The notes beneath the pieces were generated by a model, which was given only the letters and a program-made list of their open reading frames with translations, had not been told where the DNA came from and ran no database searches. Below, in pieces: positions 49,366 to 60,613 of a stretch of 64,000 nt of DNA. Position 1 is the stretch's first letter. Each line of letters starts with the position of its first letter. Position numbers and translations under genes: made by a program. Source of the stretch: Arenicola marina (lineage: Eukaryota > Annelida > Polychaeta > Arenicolidae); contig OZ025248.1 of the NCBI GenBank assembly GCA_964019135.1, positions 76,328,119-76,392,118 of the forward strand, in the 5' to 3' direction.

Positions 49366-49495
49366 CTGGTTGAAAAGTCGGCAGGGTGATGTGGAGGCGG
49401 ATCGTGTTCTCGTAGCGATCCAGCAACTTGAAGAGACGTGTGTCCTGGAACAGGATTTGGGAGTCGTCTTCGGTGCCGGAGCATTCCAGGAACAC
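49366..49495 (-). CDS. USP47: USP47 exon A (ubiquitin-like segment, LLDRYENTIRL)
   Basis: The minus strand reads CTCAG | GTG TTC CTG GAA and runs for 43 codons plus one base to a donor CAACCAG | GTAATC. The peptide starts VFLECSGTEDDSQ, continues LFQDTRLFKLLDRYENTIRL and ends ITLPTFQP. In vertebrate USP47 the matching stretch runs from a KVFVES-like start to a LLDRHANTIRL-like core and ends in LP, with about the same length. The start is in phase 0 and the end in phase 1, which fits exon B exactly (G + GT gives Gly). Flanking sequence on both sides is non-coding. The exon just upstream (Ubl beta-grasp part) was not recognised. Confidence 0.88.
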
Positions 49496-49756
49496 CTGAG
49501 GAAATATACGTCAACATGATATGGACGCACAAGAAAATATTCACAGAGATATTACGAAGAATTTGAAGAGCGTCAGTGTATGTCATGTTGAATATTGCAA
49601 TTATAATGTCATTGATTGACATTTTATGTCTGCAAGTTAAAACTTGAACAATACAAATACATTTAAAAAAAAATCTTTACAGTGACCACTCGCATCGAGG
49701 TAAAATGATATGAATTAGTGTTTGTGCACACCCAAACTGGGTTAAATAAATAAACA
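49496..49756. other. Unique AT-rich intron sequence upstream of exon A
   Basis: About 260 bases of AT-rich sequence, including an A-run near 49667. No exon recognised. Confidence 0.6.
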
Positions 49757-52145
49757 GGGACGATGAAGAACCTCCCGGGACGATGAAGAAACCTCCAGAG
49801 ACGATGAGGGAAACTCCCGGGACGATGAGGGAACCTCCCGGGACGATGAAGGGATATCCAGAGGCGATGAGGGAACCTCCCGTGACGATGAAGAAACCTC
49901 CCGAGACGATGAGGGAACCTCCCGGGACGATGAGGGAACCTCCCGAGACGATGAGGGAACCTCCCGGGACGATGAGTAAACCTCCCGGGACGATGAAAGA
50001 ACCTCCCGAGACGATGAGGGAGCCTCCCGAGACGATGAGGGAACCTCCCGGGACGATGAAAGAACCTGCGGAGATGATGAGGGAACCTTTCGGGACGCTG
50101 AAGGAACCTCCCGGTACGATGAGGGAACCTCCCGGGACGATGAAAGAACCTCCCGAGACGATGAGGGAGCCTCCCGAGACGATGAGGGAGCCTCCCGAGA
50201 CGATGAGGGAACCTCCCGGGACGATGAGGAAACCTCCCGAGACTATGAGGGAACCTCCCGGGACGATGAGGAAACCTCCCGAGACGATGAGGGAACCTCC
50301 CGGGACGATGAGGGAACCACCCGGGACGATGAAAGAACCTGCGGAGATGATGAGGGACCCTTTCGGGACGCTGAAGGAACCTCCCGGTACGATGAGGGAA
50401 CCTCCCGGGACGATAAAAGAACCTCCCGAGACGATGAGGGAGCCTCCCGAGACGATGAGGGAACCTCCCGGGACGATGAAAGAACCTCCCGAGACGATGA
50501 GGGAACCTCCCGGGACGATGAGGGAACCTCCCGAGACGATGAGGGAACCTCCCGGGACGATGAGGGAACCTCCCGAGACGATGAGGGAACCTCCCGGGAC
50601 GATGAGTAAACCTCCCGGGACGATGAAAGAACCTCCCGAGACGATGAGGGAGCCTCCCGAGACGATGAGGGAACCTCCCGGGACGATGAAAGAACCTGCG
50701 GAGATGATGAGGGAACCTTTCGGGACGCTGAAGGAACCTCCCGGTACGATGAGGGAACCTCCCGGGACGATGAAAGAACCTCCCGAGACGATGAGGGAGC
50801 CTCCCGAGACGATGAGGGAGCCTCCCGAGACGATGAGGGAACCTCCCGGGACGATGAGGAAACCTCCCGAGACTATGAGGGAACCTCCCGGGACGATGAG
50901 GAAACCTCCCGAGACGATGAGGGAACCTCCCGGGACGATGAGGGAACCACCCGGGACGATGAAAGAACCTGCGGAGATGATGAGGGACCCTTTCGGGACG
51001 CTGAAGGAACCTCCCGGTACGATGAGGGAACCTCCCGGGACGATAAAAGAACCTCCCGAGACGATGAGGGAGCCTCCCGAGACGATGAGGGAACCTCCCG
51101 GGACGATGAAAGAACCTCCCGAGACGATGAGGGAGCCTCCCGAGACGATGAGGGAACCTCCCGGGACGATGAGGAAACCTCCCGAGACTATGAGGGAACC
51201 TCCCGGGACGATAAGGGAAACCTCCCGAGACGATGAGGGAACCTCCCGGGACGATGAGGAAACCACCCGGGACGATGAAAGAACCTTCCGGGGCGATGAA
51301 AGTACCTCCCAGGACGATGAGGAAACCTCGAGACGATGAAAGTACCTCCCGGAACGATGAAAAAACCTCCCGGGATGATGAAAGTACCTCCGGGGACGAT
51401 GAAAGAACCTCCCGGGACGATGAGGGAACCTCCCGAGACGATGAAAGAACCTCCCGGGACGATGAAAGTACCTCCCGGGACGATGAAAGTACCTCCCGGG
51501 ACGATGAAAGTACCTCCCGAGACGATGAAAGAACCTCCCGGGACGACGAAGGAACCTCCCGGGACGATGAAAGTACCTCCCACGACGATGAGGAAACCTC
51601 TCGGGACGATGAAAGTACCTCCCGGGACGATGAAAGTACCTCCCAGGGCGATGAAAGAACCTCCCGGGACAATAAAAGTACCTCCCGGGACGATGAAAGA
51701 ACCTCCCGGGACGATGAAAGAACCTCCCGGGACGATGAAAGAACCTCGGGAGACGATGAAGGAACCTCCCGGGATGATGAAAGTACCTCCCAGGACGATG
51801 AGGAAACCTCTCGGGACGATGAAAGTACCTCCCGGGACGATGAAAGTACCTTCCAGGACGATGAAAGAACCTCCCGAGACGATGAAGGAACCTCCCGAGA
51901 CGATGAAGGAACCTTCCGGGACGATGAAAGTACCTCCCAGGACGATGAAAGAACCTCCCGGGACGATGAAAGTACCTCCCGGGACGATGAAAGAACCTCC
52001 CGGGAGATAAAAGAACTTCCAAGACGATGAAGGAACCTCCCGGGACGATGAAAGTACCTAGCAGGACGATGAGGAAGCCTCTCGGGACGATGAAAGTACC
52101 TCCCGGGACGATGAAAGAACCTCCCGGGACGATGAGGGATGATGG
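49757..52145. repeat. Minisatellite, 21-bp unit, about 113 copies, with 630-bp higher-order repeat
   Basis: The unit is GGGACGATGAGGGAACCTCC plus C. Right of about 51300 most units have GATGAAAG. Marker variants recur at exactly 630 bp (30 units): GATGAGTAAACC at 49971 and 50601; GCGGAGATGATGAGGGAACC at 50067 and 50697; GCGGAGATGATGAGGGACCC at 50340 and 50970. Confidence 0.96.
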
Positions 52146-52167
52146 GATGAAACACGACCTCGTGATT

Positions 52168-52757
52168 AGATGCCCGAGGGTGCATGGATAAGGTGCCCCG
52201 GGTGCATGGATTAGATGCCCGGGGGTGCATGGATTAGATGCCCGGGGGTGCATGGATTAGATGCCTGGGGGTGCATGAGTTAGATGCCCGGGGGTGCATG
52301 GATTAGGTTCCCGGGGGTGCATGGATTAGATGCCCGGGGGTGCATGGATTAGATGCCCGGGGTGCATGGATTAGATGCCCGGGGTGCATGGATTAGATGC
52401 CCGGGGGTGCATGGATTAGATGCCTGGGGGTGCATGGATTAGATGCCCGGGGGTGCATGGATTAGGTGCCCGGGGGTGCATGGATTAGATTCCCGGGGGT
52501 GCATGGATTAGATGCCCGGGGTGCATGGATTAGATGCCCGGGGGTGCATGGATTAGGTGCCCGGGGGTGCATGAATTAGATGCCCGGGGGTGCATGGATT
52601 AGGTGCCCGGGGGTGTATGGATTAGATGCCCGGGGGTGCATGGATTAGAAGCCCGGGGGTGCATGGATTAGATGCCCGGGGGTGCATGGATTAGGTGTCC
52701 GGGGGTGCATGAATTAGATGCCCGGGGGTGCATGGATTAGATGCCCGGGGTGCATGG
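52168..52757. repeat. Minisatellite, 23-bp unit, about 25 copies
   Basis: The unit is GGGGGTGCATGGATTAGATG plus CCC. A variant has 22 bp with GGGGTGC. The array ends at GGGGTGCATGGAGTCG and passes into unique sequence. Confidence 0.95.
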
Positions 52758-52798
52758 AGTCGAACCCATTCATTCGAAATACGATGTTTTTTTTATTC

Positions 52799-52826
52799 AA
52801 GCCGGGTTCATCTTTGAACCCGGCTT
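52799..52826. repeat. Perfect 12-bp inverted repeat (hairpin)
   Basis: AAGCCGGGTTCA and its exact reverse complement TGAACCCGGCTT are separated by TCTT. It lies just after a T-run (52786-52794). It could be a cruciform or RNA hairpin in an intron; no known element matches. Confidence 0.85.
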
Positions 52827-53228
52827 CAGCTGTTGGCCCAGTGGGGGACTATCCTGGCGGGATAGGGGCATGCAGTGGGGGACTATCTTGGCGGGATGGG
52901 GGCATGCAGGCCTCCCTGCGGAAGGTCAGGGATTAGGACAGGAAGTCCCAGGGCTCACAAGAAGAACGGTTATCAGTGGCTTCACTAAGAAAGGGGAAGC
53001 CATTTAGTTACGAGGTTTACATGACATCTCCTCCCCCCTTTCTTTCTTTCTGTCACACGGGCATTATACAGCCAGCTCCCTATGACTGGGCATAACAAAC
53101 AGTAACTAAATGGAATTCACTCAGAGACTTGATGCGAGGATAAAGATCGTCATAGCCGTTTTCATATAACTTTCACATGTTCATAATTGTCTAAATATAA
53201 AATATAAAATAAAGGATATCTAGACCAC
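52827..53228. other. Unique sequence with a short direct repeat
   Basis: Two copies of GTGGGGGACTATC(C/T)TGGCG lie at 52841 and 52875. The rest is mixed sequence without a recognised feature. Confidence 0.6.
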
Positions 53229-53450
53229 CTGACTGTCGGTCTGTCCAGTGCCAAGAGAGTCACTGACTGTCGGTCTGTCAGGTGATGGTCTAGATGTCCA
53301 GTGCCAAGAGAGTCACTGACTGTCGGTCTGTCAGGTGATGGTCTAGATGTCCAGTGCCAAGAGAGTCACTGACTGTCGGTCTGTCAGGTGATGGTCTAGA
53401 TGTCCAGTGCCAAGAGAGTCACTGACTGTTGGTCTGTCAGGTGATGGTCT
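53229..53450. repeat. Tandem repeat, 53-bp unit, about 4 copies
   Basis: The unit contains TCTAGATGTCCAGTGCCAAG, AGAGTCACTGACTGTCGGTC and TGTCAGGTGATGG. TAGATG occurs at 53291, 53344 and 53397, giving the 53-bp period. Confidence 0.93.
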
Positions 53451-53681
53451 GGGGCAGAAGGGGAGGGAGGGTGTCGGGGCGACGGGGACCGCATGGTGAG
53501 GATTATGACGTCCGACATCAAGGCAGGTGTTTCGCTGGTTACTCATCCCATTTCAAGGCGCCTGCACCCCGAGCCCCGCCCCCCTCTTATATCCGCCACC
53601 CCCCACCCATACCCTACCTCCATGAGTCCGTACTATAACCAGCCCCGCCCATACTATACCCCACAGACCTGCCTAACGGCC

Positions 53682-53932
53682 ACCGGGTGGCTCTGTGTGT
53701 GGGTGGTTGTAGGTGGGTGGGTCACCGGATGGCTCTGTGGGTGGGTGGGTGGGTGGGTCACCGGATGGTTCTGTGGGTGGGTGGTTGTGAGTGGTTGTGG
53801 GTGGGTGGTTGTGGGTGGGTCACCGGATGGTTCTGTGGGTGGGTGGTTGTGAGTGGTTGTGGGTGGGTGGTTGTGGGTGGGTAGGTCACCGGATGGGTCT
53901 GTGGGTGGGTGGTTGTGGGTGGGTAGGTCACC
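53682..53932. repeat. GT-rich tandem repeat with GGTGGGTGG blocks
   Basis: Blocks of GTGGGTGGGTGGTTGTGAG and GGGTCACCGGATGGTTCTGT repeat with variable length. One block of about 60 bp recurs at 53757 and 53819. The G-runs are mostly three long, so it is G4-prone. Confidence 0.88.
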
Positions 53933-54667
53933 GGTGAAGACACGTGAGTGGAAGCCGAGGAAGGAGTCGGATGGGGGGGGGACTGGTGGAGGCTAGGAGG
54001 GGGATGGGGGGGGGGGGGCAGGCAAAGGGCATAGCGCTATAGCGAGGAGCTAATGATAACATACTAGGGCGGCGAGTGAAAGATCACCAGATTACCCAGA
54101 TTTGCCGCGGAAGGAAGATGTCGTTATAATTCACACCTTACAAAGCTTCAGTTCTCCCTTCACCCCTGCCCCCCCCCCCCCCCCGCCCCCTCATCCGCCT
54201 CCCCCGTCACGCCGATACCCACACCGATACATAGCATGATTGACGCTAATGACGCCTCACGCAGACACGGGGTCCCGGATGTGCCAGGCAGGGAGCCCCC
54301 TGGCGGCGGGCGACACCGGGCGGAGAGTGACAACAGGTATCAGCCGGCTGATTAAGGCAGTAAATAGCTCATCCCTTTACCATATAATGTTACGTATAAT
54401 GCCCGAGATGCCATAAAAGTGCTACATATTGCCTGGGGTTCAAGCTTTGAGCATGGTTTGCGCTTACAAGGTGACGTCCATCATCACCATGGGAGATCCA
54501 AGAAGGTGGGCGGTGGGCGGGGGATTATGTTGGAGCTTCGAGCCCCATTTGTAGTGGAAATCGTACTCCATTTTAAATCTAATTGTGGACCCCCTCCCAC
54601 TTCCCCCACCTACCCACCCTTGCTGCGATCCGCGAGAAGAAGTCATTGCCCCATCCTCGCGTCTGCG
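53933..54667. other. Unique sequence with long G and C homopolymers
   Basis: About 735 bases. G runs are at 54007-54018 and C runs at 54171-54184. No exon or RNA gene recognised. Confidence 0.55.
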
Positions 54668-55935
54668 TAGCCTTTTGACATAAATCTAATCCCATCCGTG
54701 GACCCCCTCCCACCCCCCCACCCCCTCCAGTGGCATCCACCGCCTTTTGACATAAATCTAATCCCATCCGGACCCCGCCCCCTCCCCCGCACCCAATGGC
54801 ATCCACAGCCTTTTGACATAAATCTAATCCCATCCGGACCCCGCCCCCTCCCCCGCACCCAATGGCATCCACAGCCTTTTGACATAAATCTAATCCCATC
54901 CGGACCCCGCCCCCCCCCCAGTGGCATCCACAGCCTTTTGACATCAATCTAATCCCATCCGGACCCCGCCCCCTCCCCCGCACCCAATGGCATCCACAGC
55001 CTTTTGACATCAATCTAATCCCATCCGGACCCCGCCCCCTCCCCCGCACCCAATGGCATCCACAGCCTTTTGACATAAATCTAATCCCATCCGTGGACCC
55101 CCTCCCCCGCACCCAATGGCATCCACAGCCTTTTGACATCAATCTAATCCCATCCGGACCCCGCCCTCTCCCCCGCACCCAATGGCATCCACAGCCTTTT
55201 GACATCAATCTAATCCCATCCGGACCCCGCCCCCTCCCCCGCACCCAATGGCATCCACAGCCTTTTGACATCAATCTAATCCCATCCGGACCCCGCCCCC
55301 TCCCCCGCACCCAATGGCATCCACAGCCTTTTGACATCAATCTAATCCCATCCGGACCCCGCCCCCTGCCCCGCACCCAATGGCATCCACCGCCTTTTGA
55401 CATCAATCTAATCCCATCCGGACCCCGCCCCCTCCCCCGCACCCAATGGCATCCACAGCCTTTTGACATAAATCTAATCCCATCCGTGGACCCGCTCCCA
55501 CCCCCCCCCCCCCTCCAGTGGCATCCACAGCCTTTTGACATCAATCTAATCCCATCCGGACCCCGCCCCCTGCCCCGCACCCAATGGCATCCACCGCCTT
55601 TTGACATCAATCTAATCCCATCCGGACCCCGCCCCCTCCCCCGCACCCAATGGCATCCACAGCCTTTTGACATAAATCTAATCCCATCCGTGGACCCGCT
55701 CCCACCCCCCCCCCCCTCCAGTGGCATCCACAGCCTTTTGACATAAATCTAATCCCATCCGGACCCCGCCCCCTCCCCCGCACCCAATGGCATCCACAGC
55801 CTTTTGACATCAATCTAATCCCATCCGGACCCCGCCCTCTCCCCCGCACCCAATGGCATCCACAGCCTTTTGACATAAATCTAATGCCATCCGTAAATCC
55901 CCCCCCCCCAATGGAACCCACAGCCTTTTGCCAAA
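54668..55935. repeat. Minisatellite, 66-bp unit, about 19 copies
   Basis: The unit contains CACAGCCTTTTGACATCAAT, CTAATCCCATCCGGACCCCG and CCCCCTCCCCCGCACCCAAT. Starts of ATCCACAGCC at 54801 and 54867 give the 66-bp period. A shorter variant has CCCCCCTCCAGTGGCATCC. C-runs vary in length, as expected for slippage. Confidence 0.95.
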
Positions 55936-56574
55936 AATCCAATCCCATCCGTGCAACCTCCCTACCCTCAATCCATCTGGACAATCGACAGTTGACCGCA
56001 TGCTTCATTCACTCAGCAGCCAAAAGAACTTCCTACGTTGGGGATAAGCCGGTACCAGTAAATAACACCACGACCGATACCAAACACCGAGACTGCGAGT
56101 GAAAATAACGTAAAATCTTAAATCCGGATTAGGTCTTCGTCCACTACAATGACCTTGACATTAACAATTGATCCAGATTTGACACCTTAGATCCAGATTG
56201 ACCCCTCAGATGTATATTTGGCATATTTGATACCTCAAATCCATAGTGACCCCTCCGATCCGGCAGCTCTAAAACTGTCGCTATAGTGAGCATCCTCTCA
56301 ATTGTTGGCCCCTTCCCAAAAGTGAAATCACTCTTTAGTTTCGCCCCAGGCTCAACAATCTCACTCGGTGGACAGCTAAAATCAAGCTGCCCGTTTATTT
56401 AGTTTCGGTCTACATTTCTAGAAGATCTATGCGGCGGGCCGAATGTCCCTGTCAAGCGGCGTTGAGATATCTGTATGGCAAGTTGTCGAAATCGGGGGAA
56501 CAAAAACTTCATTGGCTCAGTAGCGTGAGGCTATGTGCATTTTAACTGCACCGAACATATAATATAATCCATCC
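55936..56574. other. Unique sequence
   Basis: About 640 bases of mostly AT-richer sequence with three partly similar ATCCAGATT/ATCCGGATT stretches (56120-56200). No exon recognised. Confidence 0.55.
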
Positions 56575-58694
56575 GTGGCGCCCCCTGCCCCTCCCTCCAG
56601 GGAGGCGCCCCTGTCCCTCCATCTAGGGAGGCGCCCCCTGTCCCTCCATCCAGGCAGGCACCCCCTTCCCCTCCCTCCAGGGAGGCGCCCCCTGCCCCTC
56701 CCCCCAGGGAGGCGCCCCCTGCCCCTCCCTCTAGGAGGCGCCCCCTGTCCCGCCCTCCAGGGAGGCGCCCCCTGCCCTTCCCTCCAGGGAGGCGCCCCCT
56801 GCCCGTCCCTCTAGGGAGGCGCCCGCTGCCCCTCCCTCTAGGGAGGTGCCTCCTGTCCCGCCCTCCAGGGAGGCGCCCCCTGCCCCTCCCTCTAGGGAGG
56901 CGCCCCCTGTCCCGCCCTCCAGGGAGGCGCCCCTGTCCCTCCTTCCAGGGAGGCGCCCCCATCCCCTCCCTTCAGGGAGGCGCCCCCTGCCCCTCCCTCC
57001 AGGGAGGCACCCCATCCCCTCCCTTCAGGGAGGCGCCCCCTGTCTCTCCCTCCAGGGAGGCGACCCCTGTCCCTCCTTCCAGGGAGGCGCCCCCTGTCCC
57101 TCCATCTAGGGAGGCACCCCCTGTCCCTCCCTCCAGGCAGGCACCCCCTTCCCCTCCCTCCAGAGAGGCGCCCCCTGCCCCCCCCCCCAGGGAGGCGCCC
57201 CCTGTCCCTCCCTCCAGGGAGGCGCCCCCTGTCCCTCCCTCCTGGAAGGCGCCCCCTGTCCCTCCCTCCAGGGAGGCGCCCCCTGCCCCTCCCTCCAGGG
57301 AGGCGCCCCCTGTCCCTCCCTCCTGGGAGGCGCCCCCTGTCCCTCCCTCCAGTAAGGCGCCCCCTGTCCCTCCCTCCAGGGAGGCGCCCCCTGCCCCTCC
57401 CTCCAGGGAGGCGCCCCCTGTCCCTCCCTCCAGGGAGGCGCCCCCTGTCCCTCCCTCCAGGGAGGCGCCCCCTGTCCCTCCCTCCAGGGAGGCGCCCCCT
57501 GTTCCTCCATCTAGGGAGGCGCCCCCTGTCCCTCCCTCCAGGCAGGCACCCCCTGTCCCTCCCTCCAGGGAGGCACCCCCTGTCCTTCCCCTAGGGAGGC
57601 GCCCCCTGCCCCTCCCTCTAGGGAGGCGCCCCCTGTCCCGCCCTCCAGGGAGGCGCCCCCTGCCCTTCCCTCCAGGGAGGCGCCCCCTGCCCCTCCCTCT
57701 AGGGAGGCGCCCCCTGTCCCTCCCTCTAGGGAGGCGCCCCCTGTCCCGCCCTCCAGGGAGGCGCCCCCTGCCCTTCCCTCCAGGGAGACGCCCCCTGCCT
57801 CTCCCTCTAGGGAGGCGCCCCCTGCCCCTCCCTCTAGGGAGGCGCCCCCTGTCCCGCCCTCCAGGGAGGCGCCCCCTGCCCTTCCCTCCAGGGAGGCGCC
57901 CCCTGCCCCTCCCTCTAGGGAGGCGCCCCCTGTCCCTCCCTCAAGGGAGGCGCCCCCTGTCCCTCCCTCCAGGGAGGCGCCCCCTGTCCCTCCCTCCAGG
58001 GAGGCGCCTCCTGTCCCCTCCCTCCAGGGAGGCGCCCCCTGTTCCTCCATCTAGGGAGGCGCCCCCTGTCCCTCCCTCCAGGCAGGCACCCCCTTCCCCT
58101 CCCTCCAGGGAGGCGCCCCCTGTCCCTCCCTCCAGGGAGGCGCCCCCTGCCCCTCCATCCAGGGAGGCGCCCCCTGTCCCTCCCTCCAGGGAGGCACCCC
58201 CTGTCCTTTCCCCCTAGGGAGGCGCCCCCTGTCCCTCCATCTAGGGAGGCGCCCCCTGTCCCTCACTCCAGGGAGGCGCCCCCTGTCCCTCCCTCCAGGG
58301 CGGCGCCCCCTATCCCTCCCTCCAGGGAGGCGCCCCCTGTCCCTCCCTCTAGGGAGGCGCCCCCTGCCCCTCCCTCCAGGGAGGCGCCCCCTGTCCCTCC
58401 CTCCAGGGAGGCGCCCCTGCCCCTCCATCTAGGGAGGCGCCCCCTGTCCCTCCCTCCAGGGAGGCGCCCCCTGTCCCTCCATCTAGGGAGGCGCCCCCTG
58501 TCCCTCCCTCAAGGGAGGCGCCCCCTGTCCCTCCCTCCAGGGAGGCGCCCCCTGTCCCTCCCTCAAGGGAGGCGCCCCCTGTCCCTCCCTCCAGGGAGGC
58601 GCCCCCTGCCCCTCCCTCCAGGGAGGCGCCCCCTGCCCCCCCCCCAGGGAGGCGCCCCCTGTCCCTCCCTCCAGGGAGGCGCCCCCTGTCCCTC
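56575..58694. repeat. GC-rich minisatellite, 27-bp unit, about 78 copies before the gap, with CTCF-core-like motif
   Basis: The unit is TCCCTCCAGGGAGGCGCCCC plus CTGTCCC. On the minus strand it reads CAGGGGGCGCC, identical to the ten-base core of the CTCF motif. Each unit also has CTCCCT CC AGGGAG, a 6-bp inverted repeat with a 2-bp spacer, and the palindrome GGCGCC. It runs into the assembly gap, so its true length is unknown. Confidence 0.95.
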
Positions 58695-58894
58695 NNNNNN
58701 NNNNNNNNNNNNNNNNNNNNNNNNNNNNNNNNNNNNNNNNNNNNNNNNNNNNNNNNNNNNNNNNNNNNNNNNNNNNNNNNNNNNNNNNNNNNNNNNNNNN
58801 NNNNNNNNNNNNNNNNNNNNNNNNNNNNNNNNNNNNNNNNNNNNNNNNNNNNNNNNNNNNNNNNNNNNNNNNNNNNNNNNNNNNNNNNNNNNNN
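58695..58894. other. Assembly gap (200 N)
   Basis: Exactly 200 unknown bases lie between two unrelated arrays (27-bp on the left, 42-bp on the right). A round number suggests a placeholder of unknown true size. Confidence 0.98.
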
Positions 58895-60613
58895 CCGGCA
58901 TGCCCCACACCACCGCCCCCCACCATCCCACAACCACCGGCATGCCCCACACACCGCCCCCACCCTCCCACAACCACCGGCATGCCCCACACCACCGCCC
59001 CCCACCCTCACACAACCACCGGCATGCCCCACACCACCGCCCCTCACCCTCACACAACCACCGGCATGCCCCACACCACCGCCCCTCACCCTCACACAAC
59101 CACCGGCATGCCCCACACCACCGCCCCTCACCCTCACACAACCACCGGCATGCCCCACACCACCGCCCCCCACCCTCACACAACCACCGGCATGCCCCAC
59201 ACCACCGCCCCCCACCCTCACACAACCACCGGCATGCCCCACACACCGACCCCACCCTCACACAACCACCGGCATGCCCCACACCACCGCCCCCCACCCT
59301 CACACAACCACCGGCATGCCCCACACACCGACCCCACCCTCACACAACCACCGGCATGCCCCACACCACCGCCCCCCACCCTCACACAACCACCAGCATG
59401 CCCCACACCACCGCCCCCCACCCTCACACAACCACCGGCATGCCCCACACCACCGCCCCCCACCCTCACACAACCACCAGCATGCCCCACACCACCGCCC
59501 CTCACCCTCACACAACCACCGGCATGCCCCACACCACCGCCCCTCACCCTCACACAACCACCGGCATGCCCCACACCACCGCCCCTCACCCTCACACAAC
59601 CACCGGCATGCCCCACACCACCGCCCCCCACCCTCACACAACCACCGGCATGCCCCACACCACCGCCCCCCACCCTCACACAACCACCGGCATGCCCCAC
59701 ACACCGACCCACCCTCACACAACCACCGGCATGCCCCACACCACCGCCCCCCACCCTCACACAACCACCGGCATGCCCCACACACCGACCCCACCCTCAC
59801 ACAACCACCGGCATGCCCCACACCACCGCCCCCCACCCTCACACAACCACCGGCATGCCCCACACCACCGCCCCCCACCCTCACACAACCACCGGCATGC
59901 CCCACACCACCGCCCCCCACCCTCACACAACCACCGGCATGCCCCACACCACCGCCCCCCACGCTCACACAACCACCGGCATGCCCCACACCACCGCCCC
60001 CCACCCTCACACAACCACCGGCATGCCCCACACACCGACCCCCACCCTCCCACAACCACTGGCATGCCCCACACCACCGCCCCCCACCCTCACACAACCA
60101 CCGGCATGCCCCACACCACCGCCCCCCACCCTCACACAACCACCAGCATGCCCCACACCACCGCCCCCCACCCTCACACAACCACCGGCATGCCCCACAC
60201 CACCGCCCCCCACCCTCACACAACCACCGGCATGCCCCACACCACCGCCCCTCACCCTCCCACAACCACCGGCATGCCCCACACCACCGCCCCTCACCCT
60301 CCCACAACCACCGGCATGCCCCACACCACCGCCCCTCACCCTCCCACAACGAGCGGCATGCCCCACACCACCGCCCCTCACCCTCCCACAACGAGCGGCA
60401 TGCCCCACACCACCGCCCCCCACCCTCACACAACCACCGGCATGCCCCACACCACCGCACCTCACCCTCCCACAACCACCGGCATGCCCCACACCACCGC
60501 CCCTCACCCTCCCACAACCACCGGCATGCCCCACACCACCGCCCCTCACCCTCCCACAACGAGCGGCATGCCCCACACCACCGCCCCTCACCCTCCCACA
60601 ACGAGCGGCATGC
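58895..60613. repeat. Minisatellite, 42-bp unit, about 41 copies
   Basis: The unit is CCGGCATGCCCCACACCACC, GCCCCCCACCCTCACACAAC and CA. A 39-41-bp variant lacks bases in CACACCGACCCC. The right third carries CCCTCCCACAACGAGCGGCA variants in pairs. The left edge abuts the N gap. Confidence 0.95.

Larger units (their letters stand above)
6900..49495 (-). other. USP47: USP47 gene, partial: span of the four recognised exons
   Basis: This is the gene span that ties the four exon entries together. USP47 is a cytoplasmic cysteine-protease deubiquitinase known in animals for roles in base-excision repair (DNA polymerase beta stability) and growth signalling. Only part of its C-terminal half is seen here: a segment after the first ubiquitin-like region, the acidic low-complexity linker, and part of a later ubiquitin-like region. 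The catalytic USP domain (Cys and His boxes) was not found and would lie beyond 64000 or in unread sequence. The introns are 29,786, 715 and 10,997 bp, with phases 1, 1 and 0. All have GT/AG ends and all join in frame, which is strong evidence for a real spliced gene. The next 3' exon (following SDDSK) was not found in 1-6899. Confidence 0.9.

Noticed and set aside
52741..52775. tRNA-like B box (GGGTTCGACTCC on the minus strand)
   Set aside because: No matching A box, acceptor stem or anticodon arm around it; the T-stem pairs only four bases, and part of it belongs to the 23-bp array.
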